NCBI RefSeq assembly: GCF_000349325.1
Contig: NC_020504.1
Coordinates: forward strand, 7,420,326 to 7,484,325
Source: Streptomyces davaonensis JCM 4913
GTDB lineage: Bacteria; Actinomycetota; Actinomycetes; Streptomycetales; Streptomycetaceae
DNA length: 64,000 bases
Reading direction: 5' to 3'
The notes under the pieces: generated by a model
Databases searched by the model: none
The model's input: the letters and a program-made list of their open reading frames with translations, nothing else
Told to the model about the DNA's origin: nothing
Translations under genes and position numbers: made by a program
Part shown: in pieces, positions 7,488-15,848 of the stretch
How positions within the stretch are numbered: the first letter of the stretch is position 1
How the letters are laid out: every line of letters starts with the position of its first letter

Positions 7488-8816
7488 ATGAACTCACAGG
7501 TATGGCATGGGCATGCCATAGGGAGAACCGTCGTACTGGCGGGCTGCGTCTCGCTCGTCCTCGGTGTCACCGGAGCCGGTGTCAGTGTCGGTGCCGCCCA
7601 GGCCGGGTCGGCCCGTGACCTCGGGCGTGAGGTGCTCGCCGCCGGGGACGGGTGGGCCTCGGAGGGCGCCGGGACCACCGGCGGTTCGGCCGCCGACGCA
7701 GCGCATGTGTACACCGTGTCCACCTGGGCGGAGTTCAAGGCCGCGCTCGCGGAGGATGGCACCGCGCCCCGGATCATCAAGGTCAAGGGCATGATCGACG
7801 CCGTCTCCGAGGGCTGTGACGCGCTCGCGGCGGAGGGGTACGACTTCCAGCGGTACCTCGCCGACTACGACCCCGCGGTGTGGGGGCACGACACCCCCGT
7901 CAGCGGTGAGCAGGAGGAGCTGCGGGCCGCGTCGGCCGTCAACCAGGACAAGATGATCAAGGCCAATGTGCCCGCCGACACCACCATCGTGGGCGTGGGC
8001 CGGGACTCCGGGATCCGGGGCGGCAGCCTTCAGATCAAGGCCGTCGACAATGTGATCCTTCGGAACCTCACCATCGAGGCCCCGGTCGACTGCTTCCCGC
8101 AGTGGGACCCGACCGACGACAACAAGACCGGCGCCTGGAACTCCGAGTACGACGGGGTCGTGGTCCACGGCTCCACCCATGTGTGGGTCGACCACAACAC
8201 GCTGACCGACGGCCGCTATCCCGACAGCGCGTTGCCGGAGTACTTCGGCAAGGTCTACCAGCAGCACGACGGCCTGGTGGACGTGGTGCGCGGCGGCAAC
8301 TTCGTGACCGTGTCCTGGAACTCCTTCAACGACCACGACAAGACCATGCTGATCGGCAACAGCGACAGCGCGGGCTCGACCGACACCGGCAAGCTTAAGG
8401 TCACCCTTCACCACAACCGCTTCGAGGGCATCGTGGAGCGGGCGCCGCGCGTCCGGTTCGGGCAGGTCGACTCGTACAACAACCACTTCGTGGTGACCGG
8501 CGGGCAGAAGTTCGGCTACGTCTTCGGCATCGGCGCCTCCTCCCAACTGCACGCCACCGACAACGCCTTCACGCTGGCGTCCGGGGTGAGCACCGGCAAG
8601 GTGCTGAAGAAGTGGAACGAGGCGCCGCTCACCGCCGAGAACAACTACGTCAACGGCAAGCCGACGGATCTGATCGCCGTGCACAACGCGGAGATCCCCG
8701 CCGAGACCCTCCGGTCCGGAGCGGGCTGGACGCCCACCCTGCGCACCAAGGTCGACCACCCGCGGGCGGTCCCGGGCATCGTCGACCACCGTGCGGGCGC
8801 CGGCCGCATCTGCTGA
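7488..8816 (+). CDS. Secreted pectate lyase, PL1 family
   Basis: 442 aa; ATG at 7488 with AGAGAG upstream. The signal peptide is residues 1-39 (cleavage near AAQAG). PL1 beta-helix blocks are complete: VWVDHNT (232-238), HDGLVDV with calcium-binding Asp (260-266), VSWNSFNDHDKT (275-286), and RAPRVRFG (318-325) with the catalytic arginine. It cuts polygalacturonate by beta-elimination outside the cell, giving unsaturated oligomers. It is the intact counterpart of the remnant at 1120-1506. Placed between the CE12 esterase and two pectinesterases, it forms the core of the extracellular pectin set. Confidence 0.95.
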   Translation: MNSQVWHGHAIGRTVVLAGCVSLVLGVTGAGVSVGAAQAGSARDLGREVLAAGDGWASEGAGTTGGSAADAAHVYTVSTWAEFKAALAEDGTAPRIIKVKGMIDAVSEGCDALAAEGYDFQRYLADYDPAVWGHDTPVSGEQEELRAASAVNQDKMIKANVPADTTIVGVGRDSGIRGGSLQIKAVDNVILRNLTIEAPVDCFPQWDPTDDNKTGAWNSEYDGVVVHGSTHVWVDHNTLTDGRYPDSALPEYFGKVYQQHDGLVDVVRGGNFVTVSWNSFNDHDKTMLIGNSDSAGSTDTGKLKVTLHHNRFEGIVERAPRVRFGQVDSYNNHFVVTGGQKFGYVFGIGASSQLHATDNAFTLASGVSTGKVLKKWNEAPLTAENNYVNGKPTDLIAVHNAEIPAETLRSGAGWTPTLRTKVDHPRAVPGIVDHRAGAGRIC

Positions 8817-8835
8817 ATCCGCTGAATCGCGCCAC

Positions 8836-8866
8836 GCGGCCGGGGCGGCGCCGTCGCCCCGGCCGC
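8836..8866 (+). terminator. Strong intercistronic hairpin after the pectate lyase gene
   Basis: A perfect 12-bp GC-only stem (GCGGCCGGGGCG, 7-base loop, complement) in the 71-bp gap between PL1 and the first pectinesterase gene. There is no T-run, and the next gene's GGAAAGGAG ribosome site follows closely. It may end part of the transcripts or protect the 3' end of the lyase mRNA. Confidence 0.55.
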
Positions 8867-8887
8867 CATCCGGAAAGGAGACATCGC

Positions 8888-10003
8888 ATGCAACTCCCCC
8901 TGTCCAGACGGGGATTCCTGGTGGCAAGCGCGGGAGCGGCCGCCGCCCTCGGCGCAGTATCCCCCGCCCAGGCCGCCCCCGGCCCCCGGCCCTTCGGCCG
9001 GTACGGCTCACCCGCCGCCCGGCTCTCCCCGACCACCCTCTACGTCGACCCGCACGGCCGCGGCGACCACACCACCGTGCAGTCCGCCGTGACCGCCGCC
9101 ACCGGGAGCGGCTGGACGCTGGTCCTCGCGCCGGGCACCTACCGGGAGACCGTCGCCGTCGACCCCACCCGCACCGACATGACCTGGCTCGGCGCCGGCG
9201 ACGACCCCCGGGACGTCGTCATCGTCTACGACAACGCCGCCGGCACCCCGAGGCCCGACGGCTCCGGCACCTACGGCACCACCGGCTCGGCCACCACGAC
9301 CGTGCGCGCCGACGGATTCACCGCCCGCCGGATCACCTTCGCCAACGACTGGCTGCGCGCCGAACACCCCGGCATCAGCGGCACCCAGGCCGTCGCCACC
9401 AAGGTCACGGGCGACCGCTCCGCCTTCCACCACTGCCGCTTCCTCGGCCACCAGGACACCCTGTACGCCGACACCAACTCGCTCACCGTCTTCGCCCGGC
9501 AGTACTTCGCGCACTGCTACGCCGAGGGCGACGTCGACTTCGTGTTCGGGCGGTCCACCGCCGTCTTCGAGCACTGCCACTTCCGTACGCTGACCCGCAC
9601 CGACCTGGGCTCCGCCCCGTACGGCTTCGTCTTCGCGCCCTCGACGGCGGGCGCCAACCCGCTCGGCCACCTGGTCACCAGGAGCCGCGTGAGCAGCGAG
9701 GCCCCGGACGCCTACTACAAGCTGGCCCGCCCCTGGGTGCCCAGCTCCGACCGCACGGCCCGGCCGATGCTCACCGTCCGGGACACGGTGCTCGGCCCCG
9801 GCATCGACGCGGTCGCGCCCTACGCCAACATGTCGAACGACTACCCGTGGCAGAACCAGCGGTTCGCGGAGTACCACAACACCGGCCCCGGCGCGACGAT
9901 CTCCGTCCCCGAGAACCGGCCCCAACTCGCCCCAGAACAGGCCGCGTCGGCGAACCGTGCCGCGTACCTCGGGGACTGGGAGCCGTGGAAGGAGGACTGC
10001 TGA
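8888..10003 (+). CDS. Secreted pectinesterase, CE8 family (copy 1)
   Basis: 371 aa; ATG 8888 preceded by GGAAAGGAG. The N-terminus LSRRGFLVASAG is a twin-arginine signal with cleavage near AQA-AP. CE8 active-site blocks are all present: GTQAVA (Gln167), GHQDTLY (Gln189, Asp190), GDVDFVFG (Asp217, nucleophile) and LARPW (Arg281). The enzyme removes methyl esters from pectin, making it a substrate for pectate lyases. It lies just before a second, related CE8 gene, 1 base apart. Confidence 0.94.
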   Translation: MQLPLSRRGFLVASAGAAAALGAVSPAQAAPGPRPFGRYGSPAARLSPTTLYVDPHGRGDHTTVQSAVTAATGSGWTLVLAPGTYRETVAVDPTRTDMTWLGAGDDPRDVVIVYDNAAGTPRPDGSGTYGTTGSATTTVRADGFTARRITFANDWLRAEHPGISGTQAVATKVTGDRSAFHHCRFLGHQDTLYADTNSLTVFARQYFAHCYAEGDVDFVFGRSTAVFEHCHFRTLTRTDLGSAPYGFVFAPSTAGANPLGHLVTRSRVSSEAPDAYYKLARPWVPSSDRTARPMLTVRDTVLGPGIDAVAPYANMSNDYPWQNQRFAEYHNTGPGATISVPENRPQLAPEQAASANRAAYLGDWEPWKEDC

Positions 10004-10004
10004 G

Positions 10005-11027
10005 ATGCGCCGTCGCACCCTGCTGGCGGGCCTGACCGCGGGTCTCGTGGCGACCGGCGCCGGACCGGTTCTCGCCAGTGGCCGCCACGTCCTGCACGTC
10101 CGCCCGGGTGACTACGTCCAGGCGGCCGTGGACGCGGTCACCGGCCGACCCGGCTGCACGATCGTCATCCACCCGGGGATTTATCGAGAAGTCGTCAAAG
10201 TTCCCACCGAAGCCGTCGAGTTGACCCTGCGCGGCGCAACCCGCGACCCGCGCGACGTCGTCATCGTGTACGACAACGCCAACGGCACCCAGAAGCCGGA
10301 CGGTTCGGGCACCTACGGCACCGCGGGTTCGGCGACCTTCACCTCGGCCGCCCCCGGACTCACCGTCCGCGACCTCACCCTCGCCAACGACTGGCTGCGC
10401 GCCGACCACCCCGAGATCACCGGCACCCAGGCGGTCGCGGCGTACGTGACCGCGGACCGGTCGAGCTTCGACAACGTCCGCCTCCTGGCCCATCAGGACA
10501 CCCTCTTCGTCGACACGACCGCCCTGGACGTCTTCGATCGGCAGTACTTCCACCGCTGCTACATCGAGGGCGACGTCGACTTCGTCTTCGGCCGGGCCAC
10601 CGCCGTCTTCGAGCACTGTCACTTCCACACCGTGCAGCGGGACGTGAACTTCACCCCCAAAGGGATGGTCTTCGCCCCCTCCACGGCCCGCGCCAACCCC
10701 CACGGCATCCTCGCGCTCCGCTCCCGCATCACCTCCGCCGCCGAAGACGCGGCGTACAAACTGGCACGGCCCTGGGTGCCGTCGTACGAGACGACCGCCT
10801 GGTCCTCGCTGGTGGTGCGGGACACCTGGATCGGTCCCGGTGTCGATCCCGTCGCGCCGTACACCAACATGCGGGAGGCCTACCCCTGGCAGACCATGCG
10901 CTTCAGGGAGTTCGCCAACTCCGGCCCGGGGGCCGTGATTTCCGTCCCCGAGAACCGTCCGCAACTCGCCGCCGCAGAAGCCGAGGCACACACCAAGCGT
11001 GCCTACCTGGGCGACTGGCGGCCGTAA
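10005..11027 (+). CDS. Secreted pectinesterase, CE8 family (copy 2)
   Basis: 340 aa; ATG 10005, one base after the previous stop (TGAGATG), with GGAGGA upstream inside the end of copy 1. Signal: basic start RRRTLLAG, hydrophobic core, cleavage near LAS-GR. Active-site residues match copy 1: Gln142, Gln164/Asp165 in AHQDTLF, Asp192 in GDVDFVFG, Arg255 in LARPW. The two proteins share long stretches (for example the block before FANDW/LANDW and the C-terminal SVPENRPQLA), so they are tandem paralogues. This copy lacks the longer N-terminal spacer of copy 1. Possibly the copies differ in preference for methylation pattern or chain length (inference). Confidence 0.93.
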   Translation: MRRRTLLAGLTAGLVATGAGPVLASGRHVLHVRPGDYVQAAVDAVTGRPGCTIVIHPGIYREVVKVPTEAVELTLRGATRDPRDVVIVYDNANGTQKPDGSGTYGTAGSATFTSAAPGLTVRDLTLANDWLRADHPEITGTQAVAAYVTADRSSFDNVRLLAHQDTLFVDTTALDVFDRQYFHRCYIEGDVDFVFGRATAVFEHCHFHTVQRDVNFTPKGMVFAPSTARANPHGILALRSRITSAAEDAAYKLARPWVPSYETTAWSSLVVRDTWIGPGVDPVAPYTNMREAYPWQTMRFREFANSGPGAVISVPENRPQLAAAEAEAHTKRAYLGDWRP

Positions 11028-11066
11028 CACAACCCCCCCACCGGCACGACGAAAGGACCGCTCCCC

Positions 11067-12179
11067 ATGTCTCGTCGCACCGCTCTCCCCCTCACCGCCG
11101 CCCTCGCGCTCGGCGTCGGACTGGCCGTCCTCCCCACCCAGGCCCAGGCCGCGACCGTGGTCGTCGACACCACCGCCGAGCTGACCAGCGCGATCTCCGG
11201 CGCCACCGCCGGGACCGTCATCCAGGTGCGCGGCGGCACCTACTACCCGACGGCCACCCTCCAGTCGACCGCCAACGGAAGCTCCTCGAACCGGATCTAC
11301 CTCCAGGCGTACGGCAGCGAGACCGTGAAGATCGACGGCTCCTCGCTGCCCGACGGTGACTGGATCTTCAAGCTGACGGCCGACCACTGGAACGTCTCCA
11401 ACCTCACCTTCCAGAACTCCCCGGACAGCGCCGTCGTCTGCCAGTCCTGCGCCGGTACCGTCTGGAGCAACGTCAAGACCATCAACGGCGGCGACTCCGG
11501 CTTCACCCTCACCGGGGACGGGACCACGAACAACACCGTCAAGAACCTCGATTCCTACGGCCATTACGACTCCGCCAACCACGGGGAGAACGCCGACGGG
11601 ATCGCCGTGAAGTACGGCTCCGGGAGCGGAAACCTGATCACCGGGGCCCGGCTCTACAACAACTCCGATGACGGGCTGGACTTCTGGTCCTTCTCCTCGC
11701 CCGTCACCGTCGAACACACCTGGGCCTTCGGCAACGGCGTCAACCGCTGGTCCGACTCCGCCTTCGCGGGCGACGGCAACGGCTACAAGCTGGGCGGCGA
11801 CGGAGAGGTCGTCGCGCACGTCGTCAACAACTCCGCGGCCTGGGGCAACGCGGGCAACGGCTTCACCGAGAACTCCAACACCGGGGCGATCGTCATCAAC
11901 CGCACCACGTCCTACGCCAACTCCAAGTGGGGCTACTACTTCGCCACCGGCGCGGGCAAGCTCGGCCGCAACCTGGCCGTCTCCAACGGCGGTGGCTCGG
12001 TGAACAAGGGCTCCTCGGTCACCTCGTACATGAACAACTGGGACTCCGGGGTGGCCACGCCGGCCTTCGTCTCCACCAACGCCGCCACCACCTACAACGC
12101 CCGCCAGTCCGACGGCTCGCTACCCGTGACCACGTTCCTGACCACGGGCAGCACCACCATCGGCGCGACGATGAACTGA
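11067..12179 (+). CDS. Secreted beta-helix polysaccharide lyase, PL9 type (copy 1)
   Basis: 370 aa; ATG 11067 with GAAAGGA upstream. Signal peptide residues 1-28 (TQAQA-AT). The rest is a right-handed parallel beta-helix with PL9 (Pel9A-like) features: HGENADGIAVK with the expected catalytic lysine at 182, NNSDDGLDFW (calcium site, about 198-207), and DGNGYKLGG. Such enzymes cut polygalacturonate or rhamnogalacturonan by beta-elimination. A close paralogue is at 14599-15753, with nearly identical C-terminal ends (STTIGATMN). It ends 13 bp from the convergent double-GH43 gene. Confidence 0.88.
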   Translation: MSRRTALPLTAALALGVGLAVLPTQAQAATVVVDTTAELTSAISGATAGTVIQVRGGTYYPTATLQSTANGSSSNRIYLQAYGSETVKIDGSSLPDGDWIFKLTADHWNVSNLTFQNSPDSAVVCQSCAGTVWSNVKTINGGDSGFTLTGDGTTNNTVKNLDSYGHYDSANHGENADGIAVKYGSGSGNLITGARLYNNSDDGLDFWSFSSPVTVEHTWAFGNGVNRWSDSAFAGDGNGYKLGGDGEVVAHVVNNSAAWGNAGNGFTENSNTGAIVINRTTSYANSKWGYYFATGAGKLGRNLAVSNGGGSVNKGSSVTSYMNNWDSGVATPAFVSTNAATTYNARQSDGSLPVTTFLTTGSTTIGATMN

Positions 12180-12192
12180 GCGCTTTACCGAG

Positions 12193-14394
12193 CTAGCGGC
12201 CGCGCACCGGCCTGATCGACTCCAGGGTCGGCACCACCGGCTCGATCAGGCCGTCCGCTGTGAACCGCAGGCGGTCGATCGTGGTCTCCCGGTGCGTGCC
12301 GTCCCCGCCGGGCCTGCCGGGGCCGTTCAGGGCGAAGCGGTGGTAGACGACGTACCAGTCGTCCGTGCCGGGCGTGTTGACCACCGAGTGGTGGCCGGTG
12401 CCCTTGATGCCGTACTCGGGGCGCTTGGACAGGATCGTGCCCCGCTCGGTCCACGGGCCGAGCGGGGAGGGGCCGGTGGCGTAGGCGACGTGGTAGTTCT
12501 CGCTGCGGGTGTCGTCCTCGGACCACATGAAGTAGTAGGTGCCCTGCCGCTTCACGACGAACGAGCCCTCACGGAAGTTCGCCGGCGTGATGTCCCGCAC
12601 CCCCGCCGGGTCGAACGACACCATGTCGTCGTCGAGCGGCACGACATAGCCCCGGCCGTTGCCCCAGTAGAGATACGACGTCCCGTCGTCGTCCGTGAAC
12701 ACCGCCGGGTCGATCATCTGGCCGCTCCAGGCACCGCCCTTGGCCACGAGCGGCTCGCCCAGCGCGTCCTTGAACGGACCGGCGGGGGAGTCGGCCTCCG
12801 CCACGCCGATCTGCTGCTCGGCGCAGAAGTAGAAGTAGTACTTGCCGTCCCGCTCGGCGATAGCGGGTGCCCAGGCGTATTTCTCCGCCCAGGAGACGTC
12901 CGGGCCCAGGTCGAGAACGACTCCGTGGTCCTTCCAGTGCACCAAGTCCTTGGAGGAGTACGCCTTGAACTGCATCCCGCCCCAGCCCCGGAAGCCGTCG
13001 GTCGTCGGGTAGATCCAGTACTCGCCGTCCATGTAGCGCACATCGGGGTCGGCGTTCAGCCCCGGCAGGACCGGACTCCGGGTCGGCACCGCCTCCACGG
13101 TCCACGTGCGGGTGGTCCCGTCCGCTGCGGTGACGGTGTACGTCTGCGGTGTGCGGAAGTCGCGGCGCGTCCCGGACTTGGGGCTGACGGTGGCGTCCTC
13201 ACCGACCCAGAGCTTCGGGGCGAGGTGCCTGAGGTCGGCGTCCGGCCGCATCGGCAGCACGACCTTGCTCGCCGACTCGGTGACGACGGCGTACCCCTTC
13301 TGCCCGCGCGCCGTCGCGTCCACGACGGATGCGGGGCTCTCCGGGTAGGCGGCGAGGAGACGGTCGTACTCCGCCTGGGTCACCGGGATGACCGTGCCGT
13401 GCCGCGGGCTCGCGGGGAGCTGGTAGTCGGTGGACGGGGTCCACCGGCCGGAGTCGAGGTCGGTCGTCTCGAAGGGGAGATAGCCGCGGCCGCCGTACTC
13501 GTCGATGAACAGGTACCACTTCTCCTGGGTGTTGGACTTGAACACCGTCGGCCCCTCACCGCGGTCCATCGCCCCGCTGCCGATGCAGTCCGCGACGAAG
13601 TCGTACGACGTCGAGGTGAGCGAGGTGGACTTCTCGCCGGTGATGAACTTCGAGCAGGGGCTGGAGGAGCCGGGGTCCCGTTCGTCCTTGGTGTAGCGGT
13701 AGTACGTGCCCTGGTGCGCGACGACCGTGGAGTCGATCACCGAATAGCCGGGGTCGTTCCACACCTTGGGCTCGCTGAAGGTGCGGAAGTCCTTCGTCGT
13801 CGCGTACAGCATCTTGTTGTACGTCGAGCCGGTGTGCTCGGGGTCGTCCTCGGCGTACAGCTTGGACGCCCAGAAGACGACGTACTCACCGAGGGTCTCG
13901 TCCCAGTACGCCTCCGGCGCCCACGTGTTGCCCGCGGTGTCGGGGGAGACCTTCACCAGGCGCTGGTCGGTCCAGTGGACCAGGTCGGTGGACTCCCAGA
14001 CCATGACGGACTTGCTGCCGTGCCGCTGCACCTGGTCCCAACTGCCGCTGGAATTGCGATACATGCGCAGATCCGTCGCGATCATGAAGAACTTGTCGCC
14101 CTCGGGGGAGCGGATCACGAACGGGTCCCGCAGACCCTTCTCGCCGATGGTGGACGTCAGCACCGGCTTGCCCGCGTTCAGCTCACGCCAGTGCAGGGCG
14201 TCGTTGCCGCGGCTGAGGGCGTAGCGGATCTGCTCGCCGTCGGCGGTGCCCTCGCCGGTGAAGTAGGCGAAGAGATAACCGGCGTACTTCGGGTGCTTCA
14301 CGGGTGGTGCTCCTGAGTCGGCGGTGCCGGGCGGGGCGGTGAGCAGGGCCAGGAGGAGTGAGAGGCAGGCGACGAGCAGCAGGCGAGGGCGCAT
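12193..14394 (-). CDS. Secreted protein with two GH43-type propeller domains
   Basis: 733 aa. Signal peptide about residues 1-25. First propeller, about 35-340, has GLRDPFVIR, WAPEAYWD, VIDSTVV and GEGPTVFK (putative acid Glu). A bridging segment of beta-strand type (about 350-440) leads to a second propeller (about 445-720) with NADPDVRY, QMIDPAVF and FREGSF, matching the Asp/Asp/Glu set of GH43. The second domain resembles arabinofuranosidase/arabinanase-like GH43 enzymes. Likely role: debranching arabinan or arabinogalactan side chains of pectin outside the cell. Divergent from the PL9 copy 2 gene, with a palindromic operator candidate between them. Confidence 0.88.
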   Translation of the reverse strand: MRPRLLLVACLSLLLALLTAPPGTADSGAPPVKHPKYAGYLFAYFTGEGTADGEQIRYALSRGNDALHWRELNAGKPVLTSTIGEKGLRDPFVIRSPEGDKFFMIATDLRMYRNSSGSWDQVQRHGSKSVMVWESTDLVHWTDQRLVKVSPDTAGNTWAPEAYWDETLGEYVVFWASKLYAEDDPEHTGSTYNKMLYATTKDFRTFSEPKVWNDPGYSVIDSTVVAHQGTYYRYTKDERDPGSSSPCSKFITGEKSTSLTSTSYDFVADCIGSGAMDRGEGPTVFKSNTQEKWYLFIDEYGGRGYLPFETTDLDSGRWTPSTDYQLPASPRHGTVIPVTQAEYDRLLAAYPESPASVVDATARGQKGYAVVTESASKVVLPMRPDADLRHLAPKLWVGEDATVSPKSGTRRDFRTPQTYTVTAADGTTRTWTVEAVPTRSPVLPGLNADPDVRYMDGEYWIYPTTDGFRGWGGMQFKAYSSKDLVHWKDHGVVLDLGPDVSWAEKYAWAPAIAERDGKYYFYFCAEQQIGVAEADSPAGPFKDALGEPLVAKGGAWSGQMIDPAVFTDDDGTSYLYWGNGRGYVVPLDDDMVSFDPAGVRDITPANFREGSFVVKRQGTYYFMWSEDDTRSENYHVAYATGPSPLGPWTERGTILSKRPEYGIKGTGHHSVVNTPGTDDWYVVYHRFALNGPGRPGGDGTHRETTIDRLRFTADGLIEPVVPTLESIRPVRGR

Positions 14395-14502
14395 GTCGGT
14401 CCAGTCCTGTGGGGGAGTGGGGGATTCTGTTGGAAGGTGCGCGCCTTCGGAGTCTCACCAGCGGGAAACAGCACGTCAATCGGTAGCGGCGGGATGAGGG
14501 GC

Positions 14503-14517
14503 AGCGAAAGTTTCGCT
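14503..14517. promoter_or_regulatory. Palindrome AGCGAAAGTTTCGCT between divergent pectin genes
   Basis: A perfect inverted repeat with 7-bp arms around one G, in the 204-bp gap between the divergent GH43 and PL9 genes. A partial second site (GTTTTCGCT) follows within 10 bases. The CGAAA-n-TTTCG form resembles, from memory, boxes upstream of xylanase and other hemicellulase genes in Streptomyces bound by LacI-family repressors. It can serve both genes. Confidence 0.6.
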
Positions 14518-14598
14518 CGTTTTCGCTGGGACACGGCAACCTCCCCGGGGCCGGTGACGACTGCTGGGCGTCCCCATCCCCTAGGAAAGGAACGCCCC

Positions 14599-15753
14599 GT
14601 GCGGTACAGCACCGGACGCCACCGCAGGACCCGCACCCTCTCCATCGCCGCCGCCGTGGCCGTCGCCGCGGGGGCGGGCGGCGTCTACCTCGGCCTCTCC
14701 GAAGGCGGCGCCGAGGCCGCCTCGACGACGGTCACCGTCTCCACCACCGCACAGCTCCAGTCGGCCGTCACGAGCGCGGTCGCCGGGACCACGATCCAGG
14801 TCCGCGGCGGCACCTACACGCCGACGGCCACGATCAAGTCCACGGCGAACGGCACGAGTTCGGCACGGATCACGTTGAAGGCGTACGGCGGTGAGAAGGT
14901 GAAGATCGACGGCTCCAAGCTGGCCGACGGCTCCTGGCTGGCCGGGATCTACGGCGACTACTGGACCGTCTCCGGGATCACCTTCCAGAACTCCCCGGCC
15001 CAGGGCTTCGTCGCCACCTCCTCCGTGGGCGGCGTCTTCAAGAACCTCGTCACCGCGAACAACGGCGACTCCGGGTTCACCCTGCGCGGCGACGGCACCA
15101 GCGACAACCTCGTGCAGAACCTGGACAGTTACGGCAACTACGACCCGGCCGAGCACGGGCAGAATGCCGACGGCATCGCGGTGAAGTTCGGCTCCGGGAC
15201 GGGCAACCGGATCACCGGGGCGCGGCTGTACAACAACTCCGATGACGGCCTCGACCTGTGGCAGTTCTCCTCGCCGATCACCATCGACCACTCCTGGGCC
15301 TTCGGCAACGGCAAGAACCGCTGGGGCGACGGCGCCTTCGAGGGCAACGGCAACGGGTACAAGCTGGGCGGCGGGGGCGTCACGGTCGCGCATGTCGTCA
15401 ACAACGACGCGGCCTGGGACAACACGCTGAACGGCTTCACCGAGAACTCCAACCCGGGCGCGATCGTGCTGAACCGGAACACCGCGTACTCCAACGCCGA
15501 GGCCGGCTTCTACTTCGCCACGGGCAAGGCACGGCTCGCGCGGAACCTGGCGGTCAGCAACAAGGGCGGGCTGTCGAAGCTGGGTTCGGGGACGGTGTCG
15601 GCCGCGAACAACTGGGACAGTGGGGTGGCCACGCCGGGCTTCAAGTCGGTCGATGCGGCCGGCGCGTACGGTGCTCGCAAGGCGGACGGGTCGCTGCCGA
15701 CGACGACCTTCCTGACCACCGGATCCACCACCATCGGCGCCACGATGAACTGA
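14599..15753 (+). CDS. Secreted beta-helix polysaccharide lyase, PL9 type (copy 2)
   Basis: 384 aa from GTG 14599, preceded by AGGAAAGGA. A hydrophobic signal segment covers about residues 14-36, ending near GAEAA. The lyase body closely follows copy 1: HGQNADGIAVK, NNSDDGLDLW, GNGYKLGGG and the same C-terminal STTIGATMN. The paralogues share long blocks, so they likely came from a duplication that now flanks the double-GH43 gene. Extracellular cleavage of pectin backbone is expected; which of the two prefers rhamnogalacturonan cannot be told. The gene ends at a strong terminator. Confidence 0.88.
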   Translation: MRYSTGRHRRTRTLSIAAAVAVAAGAGGVYLGLSEGGAEAASTTVTVSTTAQLQSAVTSAVAGTTIQVRGGTYTPTATIKSTANGTSSARITLKAYGGEKVKIDGSKLADGSWLAGIYGDYWTVSGITFQNSPAQGFVATSSVGGVFKNLVTANNGDSGFTLRGDGTSDNLVQNLDSYGNYDPAEHGQNADGIAVKFGSGTGNRITGARLYNNSDDGLDLWQFSSPITIDHSWAFGNGKNRWGDGAFEGNGNGYKLGGGGVTVAHVVNNDAAWDNTLNGFTENSNPGAIVLNRNTAYSNAEAGFYFATGKARLARNLAVSNKGGLSKLGSGTVSAANNWDSGVATPGFKSVDAAGAYGARKADGSLPTTTFLTTGSTTIGATMN

Positions 15754-15772
15754 CCCTGGACAGACAGGAAAA

Positions 15773-15810
15773 CGCCCCCGCCGGTCGTCACCGGCGGGGG
15801 CGCTTCTTCT
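15773..15810 (+). terminator. Rho-independent terminator after PL9 copy 2
   Basis: A perfect 13-bp stem (CGCCCCCGCCGGT, loop CGTC, complement) followed by CTTCTTCT, 20 bases after the stop. It sits between the convergent PL9 and PL3 genes and may work in both directions. Confidence 0.85.
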
Positions 15811-15848
15811 GCTGACCGAGGGGGGCTCAGGCCAGCAGGTCCCTGGGG

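Noticed and set aside
12292..14316. 674-codon plus-strand frame opposite the double-GH43 gene
   Set aside because: Composition is that of an antisense shadow; the minus-strand protein has clear signal peptide and GH43 motifs.
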